Assembly (NCBI RefSeq): GCF_030811555.1
Contig: NZ_JAUSQZ010000001.1
Coordinates: 7,995,241 to 8,059,240 of the forward strand
DNA from: Kineosporia succinea
GTDB lineage: Bacteria; Actinomycetota; Actinomycetes; Actinomycetales; Kineosporiaceae
Length of the DNA stretch: 64,000 nt
Direction of reading: 5' to 3'
Under the pieces are notes generated by a model that searched no databases, was not told the DNA's origin, and worked only from the letters and a program-made list of their open reading frames with translations. Shown here piece by piece: positions 47,720 to 61,737 of the stretch; the first letter of the stretch is position 1; every line of letters begins with the position of its first letter. Both the position numbers and the translations under genes were made by a program.

Positions 47720-48769
47720 CTACACCTTCTCTGTCGTGGCCGTGCCGAGGATGCCCTCGGGCTTGAACACCATCAGCAGGATCAGCACGGTGAAGACCAC
47801 GGTCATCGACCACTGCTGTCCCAGCAGGAAGCCGTCGTTGAGGCTCTGCAGGATGCCGATCAGGAAGCCGCCGAGCACCGCGCCCTGCAGGTTGCCGATT
47901 CCGCCGAGAACCGCTGCGGTGAAGGCGATCAGGCCCAGGCGGAAGCCCAGGTTGTAGTTCGTGGTGCCGACCGACTGCAGGTACAGCAGGCCTGCCGCAC
48001 CGGCCAGGCCACCACCGAGGGCGAACACGAAGGCGATCGTCCGGTCGACGTCGATCCCCATCAGCCGGGCCGCGTCCTGGTCCTGGGCGACGGCGCGCAT
48101 CGCCTTGCCGGCCCGGGTGCGCTGCACCAGGTACACCATGATCAGCAGCAGGGGCACGGTCACGGCCAGCACGACCACGGTGGTGTAGGGCACGCGGACC
48201 GAGCCGATGCTGAAGCTGTCGTTGCCGAACATCGTGGACCACTGCTTGGGGGCGGACCCGGTCATGAAGTTGCGCTGGCCGACCCACTGGTACATGAAGC
48301 TCAGGCCGACCGCCGTGATCAGCGGGGCCAGCTTGGGTGCCCGCCGGAGCCTGCGGTAGGCCACTCGCTCGGCGGCGACGTTCACCGTGGCGGCCACCAC
48401 GATGGCGATCAGCAACGCCAGGGCCACGGCCCCCACCGCCCCGATCGTGAAGCTGTCCGCCGAGAACCAGCTCGCGGCGACGATGCCCGACAGGACCGTG
48501 GCCAGCATGAACAGGTCGCCGTGGGAGAAGTTGATCAGCTCGATGATGCCGTAGACCATCGTGTAGCCCAGAGCGATCAGCGCATAGAGCGCGCCGTTGC
48601 CGACGCCCGCCACGAGCAACGAGGCGAACTGCTGGGGATGAGCGACGAGTTCGTAGACGAGCCAGATGCCCACTGCTGCCAGCAGCAGGAGTCCTAGGGA
48701 GTTCGCGGCGACTTCCTGAGGCCGCCGTCGAGGCTTCACCTCGGACGCGGCAATCGCGGGTGTGGTCAT
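47720..48769 (-). CDS. livH: Branched-chain amino acid-type ABC transporter permease LivH
   Basis: A 349-residue permease with about 8 membrane segments. LivH motifs are GNGALYALIALGYTMVYGIIELINFSHGDLFML and the loop GKAMRAVAQDQDAARLMGIDVDR. The start is ATG 48769 (MTTPAIAASEVKPRRR) with AAAGAG upstream; the open frame to 48853 crosses a hairpin and is rejected. It lies downstream of the second substrate-binding gene, past an attenuator-like hairpin. Confidence 0.95.
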   Translation of the reverse strand: MTTPAIAASEVKPRRRPQEVAANSLGLLLLAAVGIWLVYELVAHPQQFASLLVAGVGNGALYALIALGYTMVYGIIELINFSHGDLFMLATVLSGIVAASWFSADSFTIGAVGAVALALLIAIVVAATVNVAAERVAYRRLRRAPKLAPLITAVGLSFMYQWVGQRNFMTGSAPKQWSTMFGNDSFSIGSVRVPYTTVVVLAVTVPLLLIMVYLVQRTRAGKAMRAVAQDQDAARLMGIDVDRTIAFVFALGGGLAGAAGLLYLQSVGTTNYNLGFRLGLIAFTAAVLGGIGNLQGAVLGGFLIGILQSLNDGFLLGQQWSMTVVFTVLILLMVFKPEGILGTATTEKV

Positions 48770-48819
48770 GAAACGCTCTTTTCGGGCGGCTGCGGGGAGA
48801 ACCGGGTACTGACAAGGGA

Positions 48820-48857
48820 CCGGGTGGGACCTTCCGTTCGTGGAAGGACCCACCCGG
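48820..48857 (-). terminator. Intra-operon hairpin between livK copy 2 and livH
   Basis: Arms of 16 bases (CCGGGTGGGACCTTCC and GGAAGGACCCACCCGG, one A/A mismatch) with a 6-base loop. It starts 17 bases after the livK stop. It can act as a partial terminator or 3'-stabilising hairpin, so that more binding protein than permease is made. Confidence 0.75.
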
Positions 48858-48873
48858 CGCGGTACTACTCAGA

Positions 48874-50142
48874 TCACTCGACGGCCTGGGCCTGCACGAA
48901 GGTCTGCTTGCCGTCCTTGCCGATCAGGACGGACACGTCCTTGGCGGTGGTGTCGCCGGTGGCCGGGTCGATCACGATCTCCTTACCGGTGGCCGACTCC
49001 TCGGCCGGGACCTTGATGCCCTCACCCTCGAAGACCGCGTCCCGCACGCCCTTCTTGGTGCCGTCCGACTTCTCGATCGCCTCGACGATCACCTGGACGG
49101 CGGCCGCACCGTAGAGCGCGTAGTTGGTGCGCGGGGCGGAACCGTACTTCTCCTGGTAGGCCTTCAGGAGCGCGGCGGCGGCGCCACCCTGCTCCTCCAG
49201 CTGCGCGGTGGCCAGACCGGTGAAGGTGGCGTAGAGCCCCTCGGACTCCTTCTGCGCGTCCAGGGCCGGGTAACCGGTCCAGCCGTCGGGGGCCATCATC
49301 TTGACGGTCTCGTTGTCGCCGAGGACCGAGACCTTGTCCTTCAGCAGCTGGCCGCCGTTGACGTCGTAGATGCCACCGACGTAGAGGCAGTCCGGGTTGG
49401 TGGCCTTGATCTTCTCGAAGAGGGCGGTGTAGTTCGTGGCCTTCTCGTCGTAGGGCTCATTGGCCACGACCTCGATCCCGACCTCCTTGGCCCGGGCCTC
49501 GAACGCCTTCGCGATGCCCTGACCGTAGGTCTGGTTGTCGTTCAGGATGTAGCACTTCTTGACCTTGAGCGTCTCGGAGGCGAAGTCGGCCGCCGCGGTG
49601 CCCTGCACGTCGTCGGTGGTGGTGACGCGGGCGAAGCTCTTCTTGCCGCTCGGCGCGTAGAGCTCCGGCTCACCCGGGTCGGCGGCCTTGGTCAGGCCCG
49701 TGTTCGTGGAGGCGTGCGAGACCTCCAGCATCGGGCCCTTGGGGTCCTGGTTCAGAACCGGGGCCAGGAGCTTGGAGCAGCCGGAGTTGTAGGCACCCAT
49801 GACCGCGACCTCGTTCGCCGCGGCGACGTGCTTCTGGGCGTTGGCGGTGCAGGTGGCCGCGTCCCACTGGCCGGCCGTGGCGGTGGAGTTGTCATACTCC
49901 TTGAGCTCGATGTTGTAGTCGCCCGCCTTGTTGCCGATCGACTCCAGGTACACCTTGATCATGTTGTTGGTGTCGGTCGAGGCGTCCGCCGAGGAACCCT
50001 GCAACGGCAGCTCGCTGGCGATCACCAGGGTCTTGCCACCGCCGTCGGAGCCACTGCTGTCGCTGTCCGAGCCGCCGCCACACGCCGCGATGCCGAGCGC
50101 GGCAACCGCGACGATGGCAAATACGCGAACCGGTTTCCCCAT
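48874..50142 (-). CDS. livK: Branched-chain amino acid-type ABC transporter substrate-binding lipoprotein (copy 2)
   Basis: A 422-residue lipoprotein, the first gene of the liv cluster. The signal peptide MGKPVRVFAIVAVAALGIAAC ends in a lipobox IAAC (Cys21), then an Asp/Ser/Gly linker. It is highly similar to copy 1 (for example KYDNSTATAG versus EYDNSTATAG, and LVIASELPLQG versus LVIATDLPLQG). GAAGAGGTAGG precedes the ATG. The presence of two binding proteins for one permease suggests different ligand ranges (inference). Confidence 0.92.
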   Translation of the reverse strand: MGKPVRVFAIVAVAALGIAACGGGSDSDSSGSDGGGKTLVIASELPLQGSSADASTDTNNMIKVYLESIGNKAGDYNIELKEYDNSTATAGQWDAATCTANAQKHVAAANEVAVMGAYNSGCSKLLAPVLNQDPKGPMLEVSHASTNTGLTKAADPGEPELYAPSGKKSFARVTTTDDVQGTAAADFASETLKVKKCYILNDNQTYGQGIAKAFEARAKEVGIEVVANEPYDEKATNYTALFEKIKATNPDCLYVGGIYDVNGGQLLKDKVSVLGDNETVKMMAPDGWTGYPALDAQKESEGLYATFTGLATAQLEEQGGAAAALLKAYQEKYGSAPRTNYALYGAAAVQVIVEAIEKSDGTKKGVRDAVFEGEGIKVPAEESATGKEIVIDPATGDTTAKDVSVLIGKDGKQTFVQAQAVE

Positions 50143-50694
50143 GTCCTACCTCTTCCCCACGGCCGGAGCCGATCGCTCTGACGCTGATGGGTGGGGAAAT
50201 TACCACTGCGATGTGACACGGGAAGTGCACTTGTTCTTGCGAAAGGTCAAGGCTCGGCAACGATTCCCGGGAAAACGCCACTTACGTCGGATGTCTTTTG
50301 GTCAGAACGGGTTTCGCTTGGATCCATTGTTTCGCCCATGTGTCCGGCTTGAGCTTTTGTTTGAGCTTTCCGAAACAAAGGTTTTTTACACGGATTGAAA
50401 GCCCGTACGGGCACCAGTCCAGCACAGAGCCTATTCGTAGGACGAATTCTTCTGCCCCAACGGGCGGGCAAAACAGAACGTCCCCGGGATCCGAGGATCC
50501 CGGGGACGGAGTCTGCGCCGAACGGTCGTTCGACGCGGCTGGAACCGTTTGTAACTGCGCCGGGCGGTCGTCGCCCGGGCGTGTCCCGGCGGCCGGCCGG
50601 TGGTTCACCCGGGGCCGCCCTGGGAGTTCGGCCGGACCGCCGACCACACGTTCGGCCGAGCCAGGGGCCCGGGGCCGGGGAGCAACCGGCTGGT
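50143..50694. other. Regulatory intergenic region upstream of the liv cluster, with AT-rich block
   Basis: About 550 bases. The segment about 50210-50400 is clearly less GC-rich than the rest of the window, with runs such as GGTTTTTTACAC and a CCCGTACGGG palindrome at about 50406-50415. It is the likely control region of the liv operon. The terminator of the ANTAR gene is at 50479-50508. Short open frames here (for example 50247-50471 minus) lack ribosome binding sites and are not called. Confidence 0.55.
50479..50508 (-). terminator. Terminator of the ANTAR regulator gene
   Basis: Perfect 14-bp arms CGTCCCCGGGATCC and GGATCCCGGGGACG with a 2-base centre. Confidence 0.8.
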
Positions 50695-51369
50695 TCAGCC
50701 GTCGGTGCCGGACGCGATGACCGCGGAGGCCACGTCCTTCATGGTGAGCCGCTTGTCCATCGAGGTCTTCTGGATCCAGCGGAACGCCTCGGGCTCGCTC
50801 AGGCCGTACTTGGTCTGCAGCAGGCCCTTGGCCCGGTCGACGAGCTTGCGGGTGTCGAAGCGCTCGGCCAGGTCGGCGACCTCGGCCTCGAGGGCGGCCA
50901 GCTCGGAGTGCCGGCTCGCGGCAATCTCCAGGGCGGGCACCAGGTCGGCGGCCGTGAAGGGCTTGACCACGTAGGCCATGGCGCCCGCGTCACGGGCCCG
51001 CTCGACCAGCTCGCGCTGGGAGAAGGCGGTCAGCAGCACGACCGGCGCGATGCGGGCGCCGACGATGCGCTCGGCCGCGGAGATGCCGTCGAGAACGGGC
51101 ATCTTGATGTCCATCACGACGATGTCGGGCTTGTGCTCGGTCGCGAGCTGCACGGCCTCTTCACCGTTGCCGGCCTCGGCGACGACGTTGAAACCGTTCT
51201 CGCGGAGCATCTCGACGATGTCGAGCCGGATGAGCGCCTCGTCCTCGGCGACGAGAACCGTGCGCTCCTTGGAGGCGGCCGGCGCGGGGACGTCGGACGG
51301 GCTGGGTTCGGGCACGAGGAGGCCGGACCCGTCCGGGGTGGATGCAGTGGATGAGTCGCCAGCAGTCAT
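50695..51369 (-). CDS. pdtaR: Response regulator with ANTAR RNA-binding domain (PdtaR-like)
   Basis: A 224-residue cytoplasmic two-component regulator. After a 35-residue Ser/Pro-rich tail, the receiver domain has acidic residues AEDE, phosphoacceptor Asp87 ([12 protein letters not shown]) and the Lys of YVVKPF. The C-terminal ANTAR domain ([39 protein letters not shown]) binds tandem RNA hairpins to prevent termination. The position between pyk and polA matches mycobacterial PdtaR. The cognate kinase is not in the window. The start ATG 51369 lies 7 bases after TACCCT, so the mRNA is probably leaderless. Confidence 0.93.
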   Translation of the reverse strand: MTAGDSSTASTPDGSGLLVPEPSPSDVPAPAASKERTVLVAEDEALIRLDIVEMLRENGFNVVAEAGNGEEAVQLATEHKPDIVVMDIKMPVLDGISAAERIVGARIAPVVLLTAFSQRELVERARDAGAMAYVVKPFTAADLVPALEIAASRHSELAALEAEVADLAERFDTRKLVDRAKGLLQTKYGLSEPEAFRWIQKTSMDKRLTMKDVASAVIASGTDG

Positions 51370-51376
51370 ACCGCTC

Positions 51377-51382
51377 AGGGTA
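51377..51382 (-). promoter_or_regulatory. -10 element of the ANTAR regulator gene (leaderless)
   Basis: The minus strand reads TACCCT, 7 bases, ATG, with no Shine-Dalgarno. Confidence 0.45.
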
Positions 51383-51572
51383 GCTATCCGGAGGCACTCA
51401 CGAGCAAGCAGGTCGGCAGCTGTCGGGCATGGTCAGCGTCACGTCGGCGGCCCGTCCCGTCCCCGGTCAGCGGTGGGAGAGCGGGGAACCAGCTGCGTCG
51501 CCGGGCCCGGCATCCATTAGGCTCACCCCTGCGGCTCAACGAGGGGGCTTTCGTCCCCGCGCTCAGCCACGC

Positions 51573-51658
51573 GCCGGGTTGGTGGAACGGCAGACACAGA
51601 GCACTCAAAATGCTCCGTCCGAAAGGGCGTGCGGGTTCGAGTCCCGCACCCGGCACCA
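51573..51658 (+). tRNA. tRNA-Leu (anticodon CAA)
   Basis: The acceptor stem GCCGGGT pairs with ACCCGGC, followed by encoded ACCA. The anticodon stem is GAGCA/TGCTC with loop CTCAAAA, giving anticodon CAA (51606-51608) for UUG. The long variable arm (CGTCCGAAAGGGCG) and T-arm GCGGGTTCGAGTCCCGC are typical of class II tRNA-Leu. Confidence 0.97.
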
Positions 51659-51665
51659 CACCGCG

Positions 51666-51701
51666 AAGGGCCCGCTCCCCGTCACCGGGAAGCGGGCCCT
51701 T
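51666..51701. terminator. Bidirectional terminator between tRNA-Leu and pyk
   Basis: Arms AAGGGCCCGCT and AGCGGGCCCTT (11 bp, perfect) with extra CCC/GGG pairing inside, followed by T-rich TTACG on the tRNA side. Confidence 0.85.
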
Positions 51702-51710
51702 ACGCGTGGT

Positions 51711-53159
51711 TCAGCCCTTCGCCGGGCGGCGGTAGGCCGGGGCCACACCGTTCACGGCGTCACCGATGCGGTGCACGCGCATGGCGTTGAGCGAGCCCGG
51801 GATGCCCGGAGGGGCACCCGCCACGATGACGACCAGGTCGCCCTCGTTGCACTTGCCGGACTTCATCAGCTCCTGGTCGACCTGCATCACCATCTCGTCG
51901 GTGTGCTCGACCACGTCGGTCAGGTAGGTCTCCACACCCCAGACCAGCGTGAGCTGGGCGCGCACGTCGGCGTCGGGGGTGAAGGCCAGCAGCGGGATCG
52001 CCGAGCGCAGACGCGCCATGCGGCGGGCGCTGTCACCGGACTGGGTGAACGTGACCAGGTACTTCACGCCCAGCAGGCGGCCGGCGGTGGCGGCGGCCAG
52101 GGTCACGGCGCCACCGGTGGTGGACGGCTGCGTGCCCAGCGGCGGGATCCGCTCCAGACCGTGGTCTTCGGTGCTGGTGATGATGCGGCCCATCGTCTGC
52201 ACGGCCTCGAGCGCGTAGTTGCCCACGCTGGTCTCGCCGGACAGCATGACCGCGTCGGCACCGTCGAGGACGGCGTTGGCGCAGTCGGACACCTCGGCCC
52301 GGGTCGGGCGCGGCATGTCGATCATCGACTCGAGCACCTGGGTGGCCACGATGACCGGCTTGGCCAGGCGGCGGGCCAGGGACACGGCCTGCTTCTGCAC
52401 GATCGGCACGTCTTCGAGCGGCAGCTCGACGCCGAGGTCACCACGGGCGACCATGATCGCGTCGGCGGCCCGGACGATCTCGTCGAGGTTGTCGATGGCC
52501 TGCGGCTTCTCGATCTTGGCGATGACGGGGAGCTTGACGCCCTCGTCGGCCATGATCCGGCGGACGTCCTCGATGTCCGAGGCCCGCTGCACGAACGACA
52601 GGGCGATCATGTCGGCGCGGAGCTTGAGGGCCCAGCGCAGGTCGGCCTTGTCCTTCTCGGACAGGGCCGGGACGCTGACCAGCGTCCCGGGCAGGTTGAT
52701 GCCCTTGTTGTTCGAGGCCTTACCGCCGACCTCGACGGTCAGGACGACGTCGTTGCCCTTGACCTCCTTGACGCGGAGCGTGAGCTTGCCGTCGTCGATG
52801 AGGACGACGTCACCGGGGTTCACGTCCCCGGGGAGGCCCTTGTAGGTGGTGGAGCACCGGTTCACGTCACCCTGGATGTCATCCGTGGTGATGGTGAACT
52901 CGGCCCCGTTGACCAGTTCGACCGGACCGTCGGCGAACCGGCCGAGGCGGATCTTCGGTCCCTGGAGATCGACCATGACTCCGACCGCTCGGCCCGAGGC
53001 CTTCGCGGCAGCCCTGATCTCTGAGTACATCTTCTCGTGGTCCGCATACGAGCCGTGGCTGAGGTTCAGCCGGGCGATGTCCATCCCGGCGTCGACGAAC
53101 TCAGGCAAGCGGCCAAGCGTAGACGGGCCCATGGTGCAAACCATTTTGGCGCGGCGCAT
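51711..53159 (-). CDS. pyk: Pyruvate kinase
   Basis: Glycolytic enzyme converting phosphoenolpyruvate and ADP to pyruvate and ATP; 482 residues. Signature segments are [13 protein letters not shown] (N-terminus), [22 protein letters not shown], the active-site [16 protein letters not shown] with the catalytic lysine, and the metal-binding [11 protein letters not shown] and MLSGETSVG. The start is ATG 53159, 7 bases after a TAAGCT -10, so leaderless. The open frame to 53237 is rejected for that reason and because the residues are atypical. Confidence 0.97.
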   Translation of the reverse strand: MRRAKMVCTMGPSTLGRLPEFVDAGMDIARLNLSHGSYADHEKMYSEIRAAAKASGRAVGVMVDLQGPKIRLGRFADGPVELVNGAEFTITTDDIQGDVNRCSTTYKGLPGDVNPGDVVLIDDGKLTLRVKEVKGNDVVLTVEVGGKASNNKGINLPGTLVSVPALSEKDKADLRWALKLRADMIALSFVQRASDIEDVRRIMADEGVKLPVIAKIEKPQAIDNLDEIVRAADAIMVARGDLGVELPLEDVPIVQKQAVSLARRLAKPVIVATQVLESMIDMPRPTRAEVSDCANAVLDGADAVMLSGETSVGNYALEAVQTMGRIITSTEDHGLERIPPLGTQPSTTGGAVTLAAATAGRLLGVKYLVTFTQSGDSARRMARLRSAIPLLAFTPDADVRAQLTLVWGVETYLTDVVEHTDEMVMQVDQELMKSGKCNEGDLVVIVAGAPPGIPGSLNAMRVHRIGDAVNGVAPAYRRPAKG

Positions 53160-53544
53160 GTCACAGAGCTTAGCCGGGCGCACGGCACTGCATTCAGGCA
53201 CCGGTCGGCCTCTTGCCGATGTCGCAAAGACCTTCATCCCCTGGTCATCCGGCCGTGGTCAGGGCGAGCCGGTTCACGGGCGGTCAATGGTGGACGATCT
53301 GCGCACCCCGGGCGGCGTGGTCGCCGTGCGGTGGGTGGCCAGGGCCGGTGCGGTGGGCCGCCGCTCGCACATCGCGAAAGGTTGACCGGTTGACCAATCT
53401 CACACGAGATTTTCACCCTCCCACCACCCCGGGCGGGCCGACGGCGCCCGGCGACCACAACGTCCACCATCGACCGCTCGGAAAGGCCCGCAAACGCGCG
53501 AACCCCGGCCCCCACGAAGGGGGCCGGGGAACAGGCACACCGGA
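53160..53544. other. Intergenic region pyk / gltD
   Basis: About 385 bases without a gene. It holds the pyk promoter (-10 TAAGCT at 53167-53172 on the minus strand), two near copies of the dispersed motif (53287-53296 and 53461-53470), a direct repeat GGTTGACC (53380-53395) followed by ATCTC/GAGAT inverted repeat (53397-53410), and the gltD terminator. Confidence 0.55.
53503..53529 (-). terminator. Terminator of gltBD
   Basis: Perfect 11-bp arms CCCCGGCCCCC and GGGGGCCGGGG with a 5-base loop, 16 bases after the gltD stop. Confidence 0.85.
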
Positions 53545-54994
53545 TCAGACGGTGAGAGGCCTCGCGGTCGGCGGGATCGCCGTCGGGAGGGTGGTGGACC
53601 CGGACAGCCAGGTGTCGACCGACGCGGCGCACGAACGCCCCTCGGCGATCGCCCAGACGATCAGCGACTGCCCCCGGCCCGCGTCTCCGGCGACGAACAC
53701 GCCCGGAACGCTGGTCATGTACGAGTTGTCGCGCGCGACGTTGCCCCGCGGGTCGAGATCGACGCCGAGCTGCTCGACCAGCCCCGGCTTCTCCGGGCCG
53801 GTGAAACCCATCGCCAGCAGCACCAGCTGCGCCGGGATCTCCCGCTCGGACCCCTCGACCGGCGTGAACCGGCCGTCCTTGAACTCCACCTCGACCAGGC
53901 GCAGCGCCCGCACGTGGCCGTTCTCGTCGCTGAGGAACTCCTGCGTGCTGATCGCGTAGACCCGCTCGCCACCCTCCTCGTGCGCCGAGGCGACCTTGTA
54001 GATCATCGGGTAGGTCGGCCAGGGCTGACCGGCCGGACGCTCGTCGGACGGACGCGGCATGATCTCCAGCGACGTCACCGAACGCGCACCCTGACGCAGC
54101 GCCGTACCCAGGCAGTCGGCGCCCGTGTCACCGCCACCGATGACCACGACGTCGAGACCGTCGGCGTGGATCTGACCCTCGACGTGCTCGCCGAGCGCCA
54201 CCCGGTTGGCCTGGGGCAGGTACTCCATGGCCTGGTGGATCCCGCCGAGTTCCCGCCCGGGCGTGGGCAGGTCGCGCGGCGTGGTGGAACCGACGGCCAG
54301 CACCACCGCGTCGTAACGGTCACGCAGCTGCTGCCCGGTGATCTGGGTGCCCACGTTCACGCCGGCGCGGAAGCGGGTGCCCTCGGCCTCCATCTGCGCC
54401 AGACGGCGGTCGATGGTGGCCTTCTCCATCTTGAACTCGGGGATGCCGTAACGCAGCAGCCCACCGATCTTGTCGGCCCGCTCGTACACCGCGACCGTGT
54501 GCCCGGCCCGGGTCAGCTGCTGGGCCGCGGCCAGACCCGAGGGCCCGGAACCGATCACGGCGACCGTCTTGCCGGTCAGGCGCTCGGGCGGCAGCGGCTG
54601 CACCCACCCGTTCTCGAACGCCTTGTCGATCGTGGTGACCTCGACCTGCTTGATCGTGACGGCGGGCTGGTTGATGCCCAGCACGCAGGCCGACTCGCAC
54701 GGCGCCGGGCACAGCTTGCCGGTGAACTCCGGGAAGTTGTTCGTGGCGTGCAGCCGCTCGATCGCCTCGTGCCAGTCGTCGCGCCAGACCAGGTCGTTCC
54801 ACTCCGGGATCAGGTTCCCGAGCGGACAGCCGTTGTGACAGAACGGGATACCGCAGTCCATGCAGCGACCGGCCTGACGCTGCAACTGCCCCCGGTCGGT
54901 GGCCTCGTAGACCTCTTTCCAGTCCATCAGGCGCAGCGGCACCGGACGGCGGGTGGGCAGTTCACGCTCGCGGTTGTTGAGGAAACCCCTCGGG

Positions 54995-55002
<8 letters not shown>
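53545..55002 (-). CDS. gltD: Glutamate synthase (NADPH) small subunit
   Basis: A 485-residue iron-sulfur flavoprotein that passes electrons from NADPH to GltB. N-terminal cluster motifs are [17 protein letters not shown] and [13 protein letters not shown]. The FAD site is [14 protein letters not shown] and the NADPH site [19 protein letters not shown]. The C-terminal FAD motif is [23 protein letters not shown]. The GTG start at 55002 overlaps the gltB stop by 8 bases, so the subunits are translationally coupled. Confidence 0.97.
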
Positions 55003-59554
<4,552 letters not shown>

Positions 59555-59804
59555 GATCTGCACCTCGTGGTCGCTGGGGCTCAAAGCGGGGTAACGACCC
59601 GGTGCCATGTCGATGATCACCACTCTGAAGGCCTAGCGAGGCGCACAGATGATCCGCGCAGGGGGACGCCTATGGCCCTCGGGTTGTCGACACTGTAACG
59701 GGTCGGTACGACATTTCGAAACCTTTGTGAAACCTACGACTTCGCCGGATTTCCTGGCCCATCATGCCGCATTCACCTGGGGTGATGTCGTGCTGGGAGG
59801 AGCT

Positions 59805-59888
59805 GTGACGATCGACCTCGTTTCACGGCTGTTTCGCCGTAAGACATTCGGTGCGGACGCGTTCCCCCGCGAAAAGAATCCGGTCTAG
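59805..59888 (+). CDS. Possible 27-residue small protein
   Basis: GTG at 59805 follows a strong GGGAGGAG and encodes VTIDLVSRLFRRKTFGADAF plus PREKNPV, then TAG. The amphipathic/basic start (LVSRLFRRK) could associate with a membrane or nucleic acid. It ends tail to tail with lgt, overlapping its stop by 3-4 bases. The evidence is only the Shine-Dalgarno and a plausible composition. Confidence 0.35.
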   Translation: MTIDLVSRLFRRKTFGADAFPREKNPV

Positions 59889-60907
59889 TCGCCCGATTCC
59901 CGTGCCGCGGTCCTGGCCTCCTCGCCGGCGCCCTTGCCGGCCGGATCCGCCCCGTCCTTGTCCTTCTCGGCGTCCGCACCCGGCTTCTCGACCGAGTCGG
60001 GCTCGGTCGCAGCCCCGTCCACGGGCCCGCCCTCGGGAAGCGGGGTCCGGTACAGGGTGGTCTCCCGGCCGGGCCGCAGCCGGGACGAGACGACGAAGTA
60101 GGTGAGGCTGCCGGCGAACAGGAGGATCGCGGTCCACACGTTCAGTCTCAGACCTAGGATGTGGTTCGCCTCGTCGATGCGCAAGGTCTCGATGTATCCG
60201 CGTCCGATGCAGTACGTCATCACGTAGAGCGCGAACACCCGGCCGTGGCCCAGCTTGAAGCGGCGGTCGGCCCAGATGATGAAGAGCGCGGCGAGCACGT
60301 TCCAGACGCACTCGTACAGGAACGTCGCCTCGAAGTAGCCCTTCACCACCGGATCGCCCGCGGCGTTGCGGATGGCCTGACCGGTCGAGCTGTCCCACTC
60401 GTAGATCTTCAGCGCCAGCGGGTTGCTCTCGTCGAGCGCCTTGCCGTAGAGCTCGTTGTTGAACCAGTTGCCCCAGCGCCCGAACGCCTGCGCGAACAGG
60501 ATCCCGGGGGCCAGCGCGTCGGCGAACGGCGGCAGCAGGATGCCCCGGCGGCGGCAGGCGATCCAGGCGCCCACCCCGCCCAGGAAGATCGCGCCCCAGA
60601 TGCCGAGGCCGCCCTCCCAGATGTAGAGGGCGCGCACCGGGTCGCCGTTCTCGCCGAAGTACTGCTGCGGCGAGGTGACGACGTGGTAGAGCCGACCGCC
60701 CATCACCCCGAAAGGCACTGCCCAGGTGGCGATGTCGAGCACCACCGTGGGGTCACCGCCGCGCGCGGCCCAGCGCTTCTGGGCCACCCAGATCGCCAGG
60801 CCGATGCCGATCAGGATGCAGAGCGCGTAACCCCGCAGCGGCAGCGGCCCGAGGTGCCAGACCCCTTGCGTGGGACTCGGGATCGCCGCCAGCACAGTCC
60901 CGTTCAT
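59885..60907 (-). CDS. lgt: Prolipoprotein diacylglyceryl transferase
   Basis: Membrane enzyme that adds diacylglycerol to the lipobox cysteine of prolipoproteins, such as the lipoproteins encoded in this window; 340 residues. Seven membrane segments are visible. The Lgt signature GRWGNWFNNELYG is present, with HVVTSPQQYF and the EGGLGIWGA motif. The C-terminal 60 residues form an acidic, Ala/Lys-rich cytoplasmic tail. It is 26 bases downstream of trpA with GGAGGG as ribosome binding site, so likely in the trp operon, an arrangement also known in other actinobacteria. Confidence 0.97.
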   Translation of the reverse strand: MNGTVLAAIPSPTQGVWHLGPLPLRGYALCILIGIGLAIWVAQKRWAARGGDPTVVLDIATWAVPFGVMGGRLYHVVTSPQQYFGENGDPVRALYIWEGGLGIWGAIFLGGVGAWIACRRRGILLPPFADALAPGILFAQAFGRWGNWFNNELYGKALDESNPLALKIYEWDSSTGQAIRNAAGDPVVKGYFEATFLYECVWNVLAALFIIWADRRFKLGHGRVFALYVMTYCIGRGYIETLRIDEANHILGLRLNVWTAILLFAGSLTYFVVSSRLRPGRETTLYRTPLPEGGPVDGAATEPDSVEKPGADAEKDKDGADPAGKGAGEEARTAARESGD

Positions 60908-60933
60908 CGGACGGGCCCTCCAGTCCTTGGAAT

Positions 60934-61737
60934 TCAGTTACGGCCGGCGCGGACGCCCTCGGCCAGTTTCGAGGACAGCTCGGCCACGGCACGCACGCCC
61001 GCGGCCGACGACGGGGCGTCGGCCAGGGCCCGCACGAATGCCGACCCCACGATCACCCCGTCGGCGAAACCGGCCACCTGCGAGGCCTGTTCGGCGTTGG
61101 AGACGCCCAGGCCCACGCACAGCGGCAGGTCGGTGACCGCGCGGGTGCGGCGGACCAGCACCTCGGCGGCGTCGTTCACGGTGGTGCGCACGCCGGTGAC
61201 GCCCATGGTGGAGGCCACGTAGACGAAGCCCCGGCAGGCGGCCGCGGTCATCGCCAGCCGCCCGTCGGTGGAACTGGGAGCGACCAGGAAGACCCGGTCG
61301 AGGCCGTGCTCGTCGGAGGCGGCGACCCAGTCGGCGGCCTCCTCCGGGATCAGGTCGGGCGTGATCAGGCCCGCTCCCCCGGCGTTCGCCAGGTCGGCGG
61401 CCAGCTTCGGCACGCCGTAGCGGTCGACCAGGTTCCAGTACGACATCAGCAGCGCCGGGGCGCCGGCCTTGGCCACCGCCTCGGCGGCCACGATCGCGTC
61501 GCGCGGGCGGGCGCCGGCGACGAGCGACGACTCCACCGCGTGCTGGATGACCGGGCCGTCCATCAGCGGGTCGCTGTAGGGCACGCCGACCTCGACGATG
61601 TCGACGCCGTTCTCGACCATGGCCACCATGGCGGCGATCGAGGTGTCGTGATCGGGGAAACCGACCGGGAGATAACCGATCAGGGCGGCGCGGCCCTCCG
61701 CCTTGGCCTGGGCCAGCACCGGGGAAACGCTGCTCAC
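60934..61737 (-). CDS. trpA: Tryptophan synthase alpha subunit
   Basis: Cleaves indole-3-glycerol phosphate to indole and glyceraldehyde 3-phosphate; 267 residues. The catalytic glutamate and aspartate are in [36 protein letters not shown] and the phosphate-binding [27 protein letters not shown] are typical. The GTG start at 61737 overlaps the trpB stop (GTGA); the longer upstream frame overlapping trpB is a shadow of it. Confidence 0.97.
   Translation of the reverse strand: MSSVSPVLAQAKAEGRAALIGYLPVGFPDHDTSIAAMVAMVENGVDIVEVGVPYSDPLMDGPVIQHAVESSLVAGARPRDAIVAAEAVAKAGAPALLMSYWNLVDRYGVPKLAADLANAGGAGLITPDLIPEEAADWVAASDEHGLDRVFLVAPSSTDGRLAMTAAACRGFVYVASTMGVTGVRTTVNDAAEVLVRRTRAVTDLPLCVGLGVSNAEQASQVAGFADGVIVGSAFVRALADAPSSAAGVRAVAELSSKLAEGVRAGRN

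Noticed and set aside
46394-48697. Long plus-strand open frame opposite livM/livH
   Set aside because: Antisense shadow of two clear permease genes.
50247-50471. Small minus-strand open frame in the liv control region
   Set aside because: No ribosome binding site, atypical amino-acid use, and it overlaps the AT-rich regulatory block.
59680-59700. PafBC-type box (TTGTCGACA) near the gltB 5' region
   Set aside because: The second half of the box and the TANNNT at the right distance are missing, and the orientation does not fit a gene start.
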